Source: Rhyacophila brunnea (Eukaryota; Arthropoda; Insecta; Trichoptera; Rhyacophilidae). From it: DNA of 64,000 nt. Below are positions 12,405 through 23,499 of this stretch, piece by piece. The notes below the pieces were generated by a model, which did not search any database, was not told the DNA's origin, and saw nothing but the letters and a program-made list of their open reading frames with translations. Numbering within the stretch: the stretch's first letter is position 1; every line of letters begins with the position of its first letter. The translations under genes were made by a program, and so were the position numbers. The DNA lies in assembly GCA_022495005.1 (NCBI GenBank), contig JAGYXB010000559.1, forward strand, positions 2,046,001 to 2,110,000, read 5' to 3'.

Positions 12405-12704
12405 GTGTTGGTTAGTTTTTTTTTTTAATTCAATAAACTCTGCCTAAACCAAACCATAATCGATAAAAATATTCTTATATCTATAAAATATCTAAAATTA
12501 TGTAAGTATGGTTTAATCATTAAACATTAATGTATGGTTTTTGACTATTATTTATTATTGCATAGATTAGGCAAGGCTGAATTTAATAAATTTTAAAAAC
12601 TTACAAACACTATTTACACATTGTAGTATTGGCTCAAAGTTTGACAAAGATTGATAAACTATCAATGTCGGATCTTAACAGCCTCCCTCCACATTTCGCC
12701 ACTG
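12405..12704. mobile_element. hAT-type MITE family B, 5'-truncated copy
   Basis: The right arm of family B is present and ends ACATTTCGCCACTG at 12704, preceded by CGGATCTTAACAGCCTCCC. The inner left arm is recognisable (GGTGTTGGTTAG at 12406), but the outer CAGTGGCG end is missing. It abuts the SINE at 12160-12398, which may mark the break. Confidence 0.75.
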
Positions 12705-13830
12705 GTACCTACCTATTGTATTCCATCAATTATATGACGATGTTTTATTATTATTATTTGTATGTCTCTGAATTAGGGGTGTGTCTTATAATCGATGGCG
12801 TCTGGTTATCTCTGTCAAAACGATATCGTATAAGAAAACGTAGACATCAACGACTCTGAATCGAAATGTGATTCAGAAACATCGGAAAATGAATGTAAAT
12901 AAGTTTCAGACCCTTTCAGATCAAGATTTCTCGCAAGGAAAACTAAAATAACGTTAAGTACACAAATCCCTCGCAAGGCTTCACCCTCACGTTGGATTAT
13001 TGGAATACTGGGCTTTATATAAAAAAATTGTATAATATGAAGCACCAAAACCAAACGTCGTCTGCAGTACTCGTGTTTGTATACCAATAATTAAAATTAT
13101 GGTAGCAAATTGATGTAAGTATTTGAAAGAATGGCAAAGAAAGAGATAGACGATTCATGTGACGAGGAAGGTATATGAACAAACTATAATATGCGTTTTA
13201 CGATTCCCCATGTCACATGCGAAAGTGAGGCGACTCAGTTGAGGAAATGACTCAATGATGGAAAACACCCAGCCACCAAAGACGTTCCTCTTCAAGAAAA
13301 AAAAAAACATAGCCTTTCCAAACCAACCAACTAGCACCACACTCGGTCTTATTTAATTATGAGCAGTTCCGTATCGTGGGAGTAGGCAGGTCATGCGTTC
13401 CTTAGGTGCGATATATTATAAAAGGCGGCAAATGAGGGAACGAATGCGATCATTGCAACTTTTAAAAACATTGACAGTTTTCCATGAATCAAAGAATGCA
13501 AGCGCTTCGTAAGAAATTACCAACATCTTAATTTAAAAAAAAAAATCATAATGGGGCCTCCAAACTTAGGCCTCCGCCTTAGACCTACACGTACCTAAAA
13601 TAATCACTGTTTGAGAGTATATTTCGCGTAAATTTAAATGATGTAAATGTAATTTTTTTCAAGATTTCTGATGCATTTGTCTGACTTAAAATAAATAAGT
13701 AATAAAATTTCTAGGTATTTAAGGGGGGTTGCATTATGCCTAGTGACGTCACTGGTTATGAGACTCTACTGCCTACATTATTATAATAATATTATTTATA
13801 ACTATAATGCCAATGATTATACTGTTAGGT
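12705..13830. other. Intergenic DNA, nothing firm
   Basis: No supported gene. A short GGCGACTCAGTTGAGG motif at about 13230 resembles the end of the MITE at 15109-15740, but no partner end was found nearby. Confidence 0.35.
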
Positions 13831-13836
13831 ACTCAC

Positions 13837-14007
13837 ATTAACTCCACGTTCAAACTTTTCTTCTGTGTTAACAACAACATTGTTAACATCGGTGATGTCC
13901 TTATGATTATGTTGATGCCGCCGTCTCCAGATCTTCGATTCCACTTCTTGTAAGCCATGCATTATCATGACGATCAACAAAATCAATTGCAGATAGATAG
14001 ACTTCAT
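13837..14007 (-). CDS. Candidate first coding exon of a small secreted protein
   Basis: On the minus strand a frame of 57 codons starts at an ATG in good context (ATCAAAATGAAG). It opens with a textbook signal peptide, MKSIYLQLILLIVMIMHGLQ, followed by a basic His/Arg stretch (KIWRRRHQHNHK) and an acidic/Asn-rich part. The frame reaches a consensus splice donor GTGAGT at 13836-13831 exactly at a codon boundary (phase 0), and soon after the donor the open frame ends. An upstream in-frame ATG at 14079 would hide the signal, so I prefer the inner start. Later exons were not identified; the family is unknown. A prohormone, a venom or salivary protein, or a chance frame are all possible. Confidence 0.45.
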
Positions 14008-14215
14008 TTTGATACTATCACTTCTTTTAGATTTCACAAACACTGCTCTTGTCTTATCAACGTTAAAGTTCTGTCGCAAAACAGGTAAACGGTGTGATGA
14101 AAATTATAAACGTACACACCTTTTATGTATAAATTGAAGCGTTGTCGATATCAGACCATATTTATTGTTATCTACAGGTAAATAACGTTCAATTTCAGTT
14201 AACGTTTTATTTACA

Positions 14216-14690
14216 ATGTTTAGATATAATATATACAATAACAGAGTAAATATAAGAAATAATTTTAGCAAGAAAATATATTTTTTAAAGACTGTTTTTA
14301 TTATAACATATTATTTATGTGTAAGGAAGGTCACGAAAAGCAAATATAAATTTACACGATGTACGATCGTTGGTTTTTTCCAGTATTTTCCTGAATTTAT
14401 AAGAAGGTTTTGTAAGTGTTGTATTATGGGCTTTACCCAAAAAATAGTAAAAGGAATTTTAATATCTTCATAATATTATATTCTAATGCGAATGGATTTG
14501 AATTTTGTACTATGTGAATTTAAATTCTATATTATTAATATATTTACATAATATAGTTATTCTATATTCTTTCTTAACACTACAACAGGCCACAATGCCC
14601 AATGAAAGAAGTTTAGTGAAATAGTAGTGTATTTTAGTACCTTATGGAAATGCAACAATCACAAACACTCGGGATTGAAAAATCAAAAAA
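14216..14690. other. AT-rich intergenic DNA
   Basis: A frame at 14216-14473 is Lys/Ile/Tyr-rich and has no recognisable pattern, so it is left uncalled. Confidence 0.35.
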
Positions 14691-14699
14691 AATATATTG

Positions 14700-14772
14700 T
14701 GACCTCACCGGAATCGAACGCGGAGCCCCCGGATAAAAGACCAGTGTATTACGCACTGCATTATGACAGCCG
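14700..14772 (-). repeat. tRNA-like sequence (tRNA pseudogene or SINE head)
   Basis: Read on the minus strand, this has a degenerate A-box region (ATGCAGTGCGTAATACACTGG), an anticodon-arm-like TGGTCTTTTATCCGG, and a B-box GCGTTCGATTCC. The acceptor ends do not pair (GGCTGTC against GAGGTC). It is therefore a tRNA relic or a SINE head rather than a working tRNA. No SINE tail from this window follows it. Confidence 0.35.
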
Positions 14773-15108
14773 TTTATATATAATCATCCAAAGTGTCTTC
14801 AGAGTCATGTGCAGAAACTATAATATTAATGGCAATTATTAGCTTTCCCTAACTGGTGTAGCATAACAGGGTACGGATTTCAAGTGTGGAAAATATGAAT
14901 AGTACGTAATTATCAATATTTACGTCTGTCTTATAGTATGCACTAATGGAGATGCTTATACCACCAGAGGCATTTAGCGGAAAAATACGAAGCTTTCAAT
15001 TTGAGACATTTTTTTGATAATTTATAATTTCAATTGTATTAATTAATAAATATGTATTTGAAAACATTAATAAGAATAATATATTTTGTTATGTCAAATA
15101 TAAACTTA

Positions 15109-15740
15109 CAATTGAGTCGCCTATTTCCAAAATTCACTTTGTCCATTTTGTTTGGTTTAGAGATATTCACGAAAAACGTGTATGGAACCTCTACATGAAA
15201 AAAATAAATTTCTCTTTTTTTAATCAAATTGAAATAAATATATGCTTGCGAAAAACACATCGTTTTCTAAAATAGCATACACAGTTTTTTTTTATATTTA
15301 AAGATTTGTCACGGACAAGATGACTTTTGACACAAGTTTTAAGGACTTGCTGCATTTTGACAATGTTTTTATGGACAAGGTGAGTTATGGTAAATCGTGT
15401 ATGGAACCTCTACATTAAAAAATATTTTATCTTTTTTTAATCAAATTGAAATAAATATTTGCTTGTGAGAAACACACCGTTTTCTAAAATATCATACACA
15501 GTTTTTGAAATATTTAAAGATTTGTCATGGATAAGATGACGTTTGACACAGTTTTATGGACAAGACGCATTTTGAAATTGGACGCTGTTTTTCAGACGCT
15601 GTACTGGATGCAAAATACTACTATTGGAAACGTTTATAAAATATGAATGTGCCCCTTAGAATAAGCAATATAGTTGCATATTCAGTTCATTTTTGGTCGA
15701 AAGTGGACAAGATAACTTTTGGAAATAGGCGACTCAATTG
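15109..15740. mobile_element. MITE with CAATTGAGTCGCC inverted ends and an internal tandem duplication
   Basis: The ends CAATTGAGTCGCCTATTTCC and its mirror (ending GGCGACTCAATTG at 15740) form inverted repeats of about 36 bp. Inside, a roughly 220 bp unit is present twice in tandem (from 15178 and from 15398). Each copy contains TATGGAACCTCTACAT, AATCAAATTGAAATAAATA and AAAGATTTGTCA. No clear target duplication and no transposase were seen. Confidence 0.6.
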
Positions 15741-15744
15741 GGGA

Positions 15745-17282
15745 AAAAAAATCTGAATTTGTTACATATTTATGTCCACCGTACCGTTTAAAAAAAATCG
15801 GTTAGGTACATGTTCAAACACGCGCGTTAACATCATTTTACTCCCTACTTCAATTATAGTGTGTCAATGTATGGCTACGGCCGTATGTTGTAGCTTAACT
15901 ACTGGGGAATGCCAAAAGAAATGGCGTATTTCAAAAAAAACACTACCTTATTCTTAGGTCAATAATTATTATAAAGCAATCATTATTCGTAGGATGTTTA
16001 TCACACTTGAATGGTCAAAGACATAGCTTATAATTAGTTTTTTTATAAATATCTTCAAATGTGTTAGTCTTGCCCATTTTTTGAATAATAAAATGCCTAA
16101 TTCTTGTCAAATTTGGGATCACAGAGATTATCAATATAATTTTTTATCGTAAATATTTCACTATAATAATGTCGACATATTATTATTAATTATACTAATG
16201 GTTTTATAAATGCGTTTAAAAATTAATAAATGTAAAAAAAACTAATACCACTGCACATGCATGTACTGAAATATGACTATATTCTTAAACATTAGAGCGA
16301 GAGGTTCAAATGAATACTATTTTATGTAATAAAAATACTTGATGCAGTCATCAAAAATGTTTAAATGGATATAAAGGATAATAAGGCTTCAAAATTATAT
16401 ACATAGATTATCTACAACGTTTAAGGAATGTCCAGGATCATGCTTTGAAGATGCAATAAAAGTTCCATTTTGACCTACGCTGAGCATGTCCGCCCTTAAA
16501 TAATTATGGAGTTGTCGAATATCGACAAGCAATAATCAAAAATTGCATCGCGAAAAACACATAATTTTAAATGTCAGTATAATATTATGTATTTGATTTT
16601 TTTTACTATTGGTGCAATTTTGTGATGTGTGTTTACGGCAGAAAATTCTTGAATCGAATTGACAAAGTATATTATAAAAATATTGACTTATGTTATCGCA
16701 CAAAGCATGGATAGGAACCTTTCCCAAGATAACTTAAAGTAAAAAATTAGAAAATAACTCCTCTGATGACGACATGCGACAACTGCGGAGTGCGATATAC
16801 ATACATAGTAGTTGTATACGCTGAGCGTCCCACGTAAGCCAACCTCCTTCTATAGAAAATTCGTCACCCTCACCATACCGCCTAATATAGGCTGTTCATT
16901 ACAATTATTATTCCTACCTATTAATCCTGGTGCATATTTAAATACAATAACCGGATGGGTGTTGGGGGTGCGCAGCATAGCAAACATAATTAATATTTTA
17001 TATGTTCAAGTTACACCATACTTATTGTAGAGTGCATCTTCGTTATTTGGTGCCATAATAATATTATATCGAAGGTTAGTAAATTACTTGCAGTACCTAC
17101 ACCTCACTAAATCAACGTTGCAAACTTAGCATTTTTCTTGCCAGATCTATCATTGTTGAATGAATATACATAGGTATAGCTGGCGTTAAATCTAGACTTT
17201 TTCGACAGTGTAAACAGCTTAATTTCTGACAATAAAAGCTAAAATATTACATAAATTTTCTTGAAATTCAACATGCTAACCC
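15745..17282. other. Intergenic DNA, nothing recognised
   Basis: AT-rich; only short unsupported frames (15772-15957, 16536-16727, 16812-17030). Confidence 0.4.
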
Positions 17283-17815
17283 GTTGTACTTGGAGTTGGG
17301 TATTTCCCGAAAAATCTCAATCTCGAGATTCTGGATTTCCAGAAAAGAATTCTCAGGAATTCTCGAGATATCGGGAAATTTTAAAAAACATGTAAAAATC
17401 CTAAAATCAGTGAAAAAACAGACAATCCAAAAAATATGATTTTTTTTATTTATGTAAGAAGACAGACAAAATAGAAGTAGGAAAACAAAAATAATTCAAA
17501 ACATTACTTATTAAAATGGAATTTCAAAAAACAGACAATCTGACAATCGCGTACGCTTTTGAGACACAAAATTCCCTGATGTTGCAAAAATTGAGCTCAT
17601 TTTGACGTTGGCTTAATTGTGTTAAATGCCCCGATCAGCCTTTGAACGTTTTGTGTTTTCTGTCCACTTTTTTCAATTAATATTTGATAATAAAGAAATC
17701 CCGAGAAAAGATTCTCGGGATTTCCCGAAATGGTAAAAATTTCAATTCTTGAGATTCGGGATGGAAAATCTCGAAAATTTCTCGAGAATTTCCGAAACCC
17801 AACTCTAGTTGTACT
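17283..17815. mobile_element. Non-autonomous hAT element with TAGAGTTGGG ends
   Basis: The element 17291-17807 starts TGGAGTTGGGTATTTCCCGA and ends TTTCCGAAACCCAACTCTA. It is flanked by a perfect 8-bp duplication GTTGTACT (17283-17290 and 17808-17815). Both sub-terminal regions are packed with short TCTCGAGA and GGGAAATC palindromic words, possibly transposase-binding repeats. It has no transposase. Confidence 0.85.
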
Positions 17816-18478
17816 GTTATGTTTTCGGCTCGAATATTCTTAACAATGGTACATAATTAATAACTTAGGCTCTCGGTGAATTCAATAAAAGACAATGTAT
17901 TGTCGTTGGGGAGATATTATAGAGAGGGGAGTTACAACAGATACATAACAGTACTTTCTACTATTTTATCAATAAATGAAACGTAATTATACAATATTCC
18001 CTAAAACTATATTGACTACTGAATAATATATCATTATAAAATATAGATTAATAGTTCAGTTATCCCTTTTATAGTTTGAACGACCCTTATACCTACACTC
18101 ACAGTTTTAAGAACATGTTTAGTTAATTAATTACTAGTAACCAGAGTACTATAACCAGAAGTTCGAGAAAAACAACAATTTTCCAACGAATAAATATCGC
18201 GTGCTTCTTTTTTTATCAAAACACTGTATTTTATCATTTTCTACGATAACAAATCAATCAGAGCCACACAACATTTTTTTTATATTGCGTTGTAATCAAA
18301 ACCGCTAAATAGTTTTTCTATTGGAACCAATAAAGGCGACGAAGGATGTTCAGGTTTTAAAACTATCAGAGATTAAACATACATAAACAAAAAATGGGCT
18401 TAAAATGTGTTTAACTAAACCGTCTCGCACATCTAAACTCATCTCCTCTACAACATGTCAAATACGTCGATGAAATAT
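17816..18478. other. Intergenic DNA, nothing recognised
   Basis: No gene or repeat seen. Confidence 0.4.
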
Positions 18479-18670
18479 TGTTTGATTTAATAAAACGCAA
18501 ATATTTTTTAGTACTTATTCCACTTATAATCATTGAATTTAGACCGGTTTCGTCCGCCTCAAAGGGACATTTTCAACTAATGTCCCCCTGAGGCGGATGA
18601 AACCGATCCAAATTTATGATTAAAGTGGAATAAGTACTAAAAAAAATTGCGTTTTATTAAATCAAACAAC
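18479..18670. repeat. Long near-perfect palindrome (foldback MITE)
   Basis: The left arm begins TTGTTTGATTTAATAAAACG and the right arm ends with its exact mirror. The arms continue through AGTACTTATTCCACTT and GTTTCGTCCGCCTCA to a loop near 18573-18583, giving arms of about 90 bp with few mismatches. It could form a long hairpin if transcribed. No duplication is evident at the ends. Confidence 0.75.
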
Positions 18671-18724
18671 AATACAATGCAGTTTCACCATGAATTGACA
18701 GTTAACAAAATAAAAGAAGAAAAA

Positions 18725-19363
18725 AACGTCGATGTAACGTCATCGTTATTCACAGAACACACGTTGCCAAATGGAGCTCCACATATTGGTGAAATGCAAT
18801 GACATTATTAATGGACGACGCACTCAATACAGTAGCTAGCAAGTAAATTCGCGCATCGCATGTATAGGTAGACGTCACGCAATTTCCATTATGCGATATC
18901 ACGCAACGGGAATTTATAGCAATATGACCTTTATTGTAATGGCGTTATAGCATTGTTTCTAATGTCAATGTTCATCTGAGCGAACCCGTTCGAACCGAAC
19001 CATTCGGCAGACCCAACCAAAAGCATCAGGAATTTATAGCAATATCACCTTTATTGTGATGGCGTTAGAACAGATTATGCCATTCGGCAGGCCCGACAAT
19101 AAAGTGAGTGTCATTTTCTTTTCCAGATGAATTGGTGAAATGCGACTTTTTAGTTTGAAAAAAAAATCTAGTGCTGCTAGAAACAAATCGCATGCGTCTC
19201 GGGCTGAGAGTCGTAGCCGCCAGTCGCAGACGCACACGCTACGAATTGGTCATTCCTATACCGGCTCACCGGTCGCCGAATCCCATATATGCAAAGCATC
19301 CCGCTCCTAGAAGATTTGATTAATGACTGTGGTAAACGAGACGAGTTTAGATGTGTGACCGGC
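18725..19363. mobile_element. Diverged Harbinger-like MITE relative, with an internal insertion
   Basis: This matches the element at 1690-2042 in several blocks: ACGTCATCGTTATTCACA, GTTGCCAAATGGAGCTCC, GCGACTTTTTAGTTTGAAAA, TACGAATTGGTCATTC. It has the same right end, GTGACCGGC followed by TAA. The homology is split by about 330 bp (18801-19130). ATTGGTGAAATGC lies on both sides of the extra segment. The left terminus is not recognisable. Confidence 0.55.
18908..19070 (+). repeat. Two direct copies of a 42 bp sequence, 121 bp apart
   Basis: GGAATTTATAGCAATATGAC with a following CTTTATTGTAATGGCGTTA at 18909-18947 recurs with few changes at 19030-19068. Both lie within the extra segment of the MITE relative at 18725-19363. 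Confidence 0.6.
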
Positions 19364-19369
19364 TAAGAG

Positions 19370-20215
19370 TGCTCATCTACAAGTTATTGAGAGTGTCGCA
19401 TCCACGAGTGATTATCGAAAGCGCGTGACTAAATTTAATGGTCATAATTATTTGGATCGTTAATGTCCCTTTGTGTCGTCCGCGCTGTTTTGTCTTTTAG
19501 ACCTTTCACCTAAATAAATTGTATTTTTCTGTTCCTGGGGGGTGGGGTAGAGCGGACCTGAAAAACCCCCATAATGTGCGCGCCTGGTTAAATAAATTAG
19601 TGCTGGGTTGCTGCTGGTTACCATCTTACACAGATTTTTTTCATATTGAATTCTTGGCATGAAGTTTTAGTTTGTTAAATTTAAACATTTCGATCAGTTC
19701 GATTATTCTAAATCCTATACGGTTAGTAACACTGGTGTCCATAGTTATTCCGGTTTTTGGAAATAACGTTGCCAACATGCATACCTGTATTAAATAATTT
19801 CCATATAGCATTCTTATGTTTAAAATATTTTTTAAATCTCTCTATTGGAGTTTGTAATTTACTTGTAATTTGGCATAAATTTCGTAACTTTGCGATCTAT
19901 TTTTGCATAACATCTACGTTCCATAACGATTTTATATGTACATCATCATCTCAAGGAGTATTTTTTTACTATACCTATGATAAAATAAATGATAAAATAT
20001 TTAGATAAAAATTAATTGTATAGTATAAAATACAATGTTATTGATTATAACGCGTGATTCATCAATAGTGTAGATATCTGATAAGCGATTATTGATCATT
20101 TATTGTGATAACTCTATTTAAATGTAACAAACAATCTATTTTGACATAAATTTAATATTGTTGTAATTTACCTAAATTTCTACGAAATAAAAATATCAGA
20201 AAGTTTTTGTTTTTT
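19370..20215. other. Intergenic DNA, nothing recognised
   Basis: A G-run-rich patch near 19538-19550 stands out, but no gene or repeat family was identified. Confidence 0.35.
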
Positions 20216-20222
20216 ATATATT

Positions 20223-22258
20223 ACTAGCTGAAGTACCCGGCTTCGCACAGGGTCGCTTCGTGGTTAATTTATCTTAGATATTTGAAAAATAATAAGAGGT
20301 AATTATGTTTTTAATATTAAAATATCTGTGTAATACAATATGGCAATATGAAAATAATTCTAATAGGAGTAAAGGTCAAACATAAGAACACTAAATTAAA
20401 ATCGAATCCAAAATATGAAAACGTTATTAATGTTATTAATATGTATTAAAAAAAATCAAAATTGCATGGAACAAACAAACAACAAACTTTGTATGTTATA
20501 TAATAATAATTTAGAAACCAGAAATTTAGAAATGGTAAAGGAACGCATACGAATAGTAGAAGAAGATGATTTTCTAATTCAGAAATCTTCGTGGGCATGC
20601 GCATGACAACTCACCAAAGTTTCATTGCAATCGGATTAATGGTATAGGAACGCATACGAATAGAAGAAGAAGAAGATGGTTGTAGTAATTCAAAAACCTT
20701 CGCGGGCATGCGCACAACAACTGGTCAAAATTTCATCACAATCGGATGAATGGCAAAAGAACGCATACAAATAGAAAAAGATGGTTGTACTAACTCAGAA
20801 ACCTTTGGGGGCGTGCGCACAACAACTGGTCAAAATGTCATCACAATCGGATGAATGGCATAAGAATGCATACAAATAGAAGAAGAAAAAGATGATAGTA
20901 CTAATTCAGAAACCTTTGCGGGCAAGGGCACAACACTTGATCAAAATGTCATTGCAATCGGATAAATGGTATAGGCACGCATACGAATAGAAGTAGAAGA
21001 TGATTTTCTAATTCAGAAATCATCGTGGGCATGCGCACGACAACTCACCAAAGTTTCAGTGCAATCGGATGAATGGTGTAGGTAGGCATTCGAATAGAAG
21101 AAGAAGATGATGGTTGTACTAATTCAGAAACCTTCGCAGGCGTGCGCACGACAACTCACCAAATTTTCATTGCAATCGGATGAATGGTATAGGAACGCAT
21201 ACGAATAGAAGAAGAAGAAGATGGTTGTACTAATTCAGAACTTTTTGCGGGCGTGCTCACAACAACTGGTCAAAATTTCATCGCAATCGGATGAATGGTA
21301 TAAGAACGCATACAAATAAAAGAAGATAGAATAGAAGAAAAAGAAAATAGTTGTAACAATTCAGAAACATTTGCGGCGTGAGCACAACACTTGATCAAAA
21401 TTTCATTGCAATCGGATGAATGGTATAGGAACGCATACGAATAGAAGGTAGAATAGAAGAAGAAGATGGTTGTACTAATTCAGAAACCTTCGCGGGTGTT
21501 GGCACAATTACTGACGAAAATTTTATTGCAATCGGGTGAATGGAATAGAAACGCATATGAATAGAAGAAGAAGAAGAAGAAGAAGATAGTTGTACGAATT
21601 CAAAAACCATTGCGGGTGTTACCACAACAACTGACGAAGGTTTCATTGCAATCGGATGAATGGTATAGGGACCATACGAATAAAAGAAGATAGAATGAAG
21701 AAGAAGAAGAAAGAAGATGGTTGTACTAATTCAGAAACCTTCGCGGGTGTTGGCACAATTACTGACGAAAAATTTTATTGCAATCGGATGAATGGAATAG
21801 GAACGCATACGAATAGAAGAATATAGAATATAGGAAGAAGAAGAAGATGGTTGTACTAATTCAAAAACCATTGCGGGTGTTACCACAACAACTGACGAAG
21901 GTTTCATTGCAATCGGATGAATGGTATAGGGACCATACGAATAAAATAAGATAGAATGAAGAAGAAGAAGAAGATGATGATTTTCAATTTAAACCTTTAT
22001 GGGTGTACATACAACCACTTACCAAAATTTCATTGCAATCGGATGAATGGTATAGGAACCATACGAATAAAAGAAAATATAATGAAGAAGAAGAAGAAGA
22101 TGATGATTTTTCTAATTCAGAAACCTTCATGGGTGTGCATGCAACCACTTACCAAAATTTCATTGCAATCGGATGAATGGTATAGGAACGCATACGGGAC
22201 AGACACACAGACAGACAGACATACAGACAGACAGACATTCATTTTTATATATTAGTAT
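20223..22258 (+). repeat. Minisatellite-bearing interspersed repeat, about 14 units of 104-131 bp
   Basis: It opens with ACTAGCTGAAGTACCCGGCT, a motif commonly seen at the start of arthropod interspersed repeats, and ends in an ACAGACAGACAG run and TATATATTAGTATA. Between them the core TGCAATCGGATGAATGG recurs at about 20629, 20741, 20851, 20955, 21062, 21173, 21283, 21409, 21531, 21650, 21781, 21911, 22034 and 22162. Each unit has a GAAGAAGAAG tract and AATTCAGAAACCTTCG. The period lengthens from about 110 to about 130 bp to the right as the purine tract grows. Frames inside (20415-20606, 21395-21646, 21956-22255) are artefacts of the repeat. Confidence 0.85.
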
Positions 22259-22395
22259 AGCCTATACTCTTTCCGCAAGTGCAAGCAATAAGTTTACAAT
22301 GTTTTATCGCAATCGGATGAACGGTATGGCTGCGCATTAAATACGAACAAACAAACACACAAACACACAAATATTAATTTTTATATATTAGATAA
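22259..22395 (+). repeat. Second, single-unit copy of the same repeat end
   Basis: GCAATCGGATGAACGGTATGG at 22310-22330, an AAACAAACACACAAACACAC tract and TTTTTATATATTAGATAA repeat the terminal structure of the preceding element with one unit only. Confidence 0.55.
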
Positions 22396-23260
22396 TACCG
22401 AACTAACACACCTACTTCACATATTGTACCAGAGCTGTTAGAACACACGTTTTTTAAAGCTTTGATTACTGATGAAAAATCGAATGGGGTTCTACTCTAT
22501 AATTATAATATATATAGCGTTTTTTCAAGATATCCTTATCAGGCGAAGCATATAGCTAGTCCGGAGCATAGAGCGATAAAAACGCTGCGATTTTTAGTAT
22601 GTCATGGGTACTAACCGGAACAGTCAATTAGTTCAGTATGTTTGATTCATAAAATTGACTTAAATTCCATGGCAAACTAATTCGCAGTATTGTAATATAA
22701 AAACAATAGCTTAATTTATATATTACCCTTTTTAGTAGCTATAATATATGTTTACAATAACTAATTCAAGCATGAATAATAAAATAAAAATGTTACAATA
22801 TAAAAATTAAGAATCAACAGAACCTCCAAAACCCCAATAATCTTAAAGGGTTCCGGTTTGGGGTTCACCACATTTGGAGTCAAGGGTTCCGATACCAAAA
22901 CAAATGAGAGGTTCTGGTCCGGATCCATTTCCAACTCTGGTTATAACTAAATAATGCTTATCTATAAAACAATACATACAAATTTAACAATGAAATCATG
23001 TATCAATCAATCAATATTCAGCCGTCATTTTCAGTACAATTGGATTAAGTATACAAATAAAAATAAATGAATGTTTAATTCTAATTTTAGTATTAATAGT
23101 TGATTTGGGTACTTCGTAAGAATCGATGATAATAATGTATAAAAATAACAGCTGCCTATGATAATACTATATAATAATTATTAGGATACATATTTAAGTA
23201 GAAATTAATAATTTTAATTCTACTAATTGTTGATTCAGTAAAGTATTGTTTATTATAAGT
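22396..23260. other. Intergenic DNA with one possible hAT end
   Basis: At 22860-22940 a GC-richer block ends GGATCCATTTCCAACTCTG, similar in style to a hAT right end. No matching left end or duplication was found. Confidence 0.3.
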
Positions 23261-23269
23261 ATGTACATA

Positions 23270-23390
23270 TATGCGTTTATGGAGTGCATTTAGGCGCCTA
23301 GATAGTATCTTCAAAAGTGACCTTCCATTGTGTCTTAAGAGTAAAGTGTTCAACCAATGCTGACGTATACATGTGAAACGTGCATCTTCA
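23270..23390 (+). mobile_element. Short fragment of the RTE/Craft-like LINE tail
   Basis: The sequence from GGCGCCTAGATAGTATCTTC through AAAGTGTTCAACCAATG and ATGTGAAACGTG matches the start of the truncated copies at 2401 and 54067. It then ends abruptly. Confidence 0.6.
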
Positions 23391-23499
23391 ATGTAAGTTT
23401 GTACAAAAACCATGATTAAATGGCAATAGGTCGGGCATGTCACCCACCAAGCGTATAACCATTGCAGCCATACAGTGGTAAGGGGCAACTACCGACAGC

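Noticed and set aside
14700..14772. Functional tRNA gene
   Set aside because: The acceptor stem does not pair and the D-arm is degraded. It is listed only as a tRNA-like relic.
20223..22258. CRISPR-like array
   Set aside because: Units are 104-131 bp with diverged copies and microsatellite tracts, and the DNA is eukaryotic, so this is a minisatellite.
22430..22940. A hAT element between CAGAGCTG (22432) and CCAACTCTG (22940)
   Set aside because: The two ends share too little inverted homology and the flanking 8-mers do not match.
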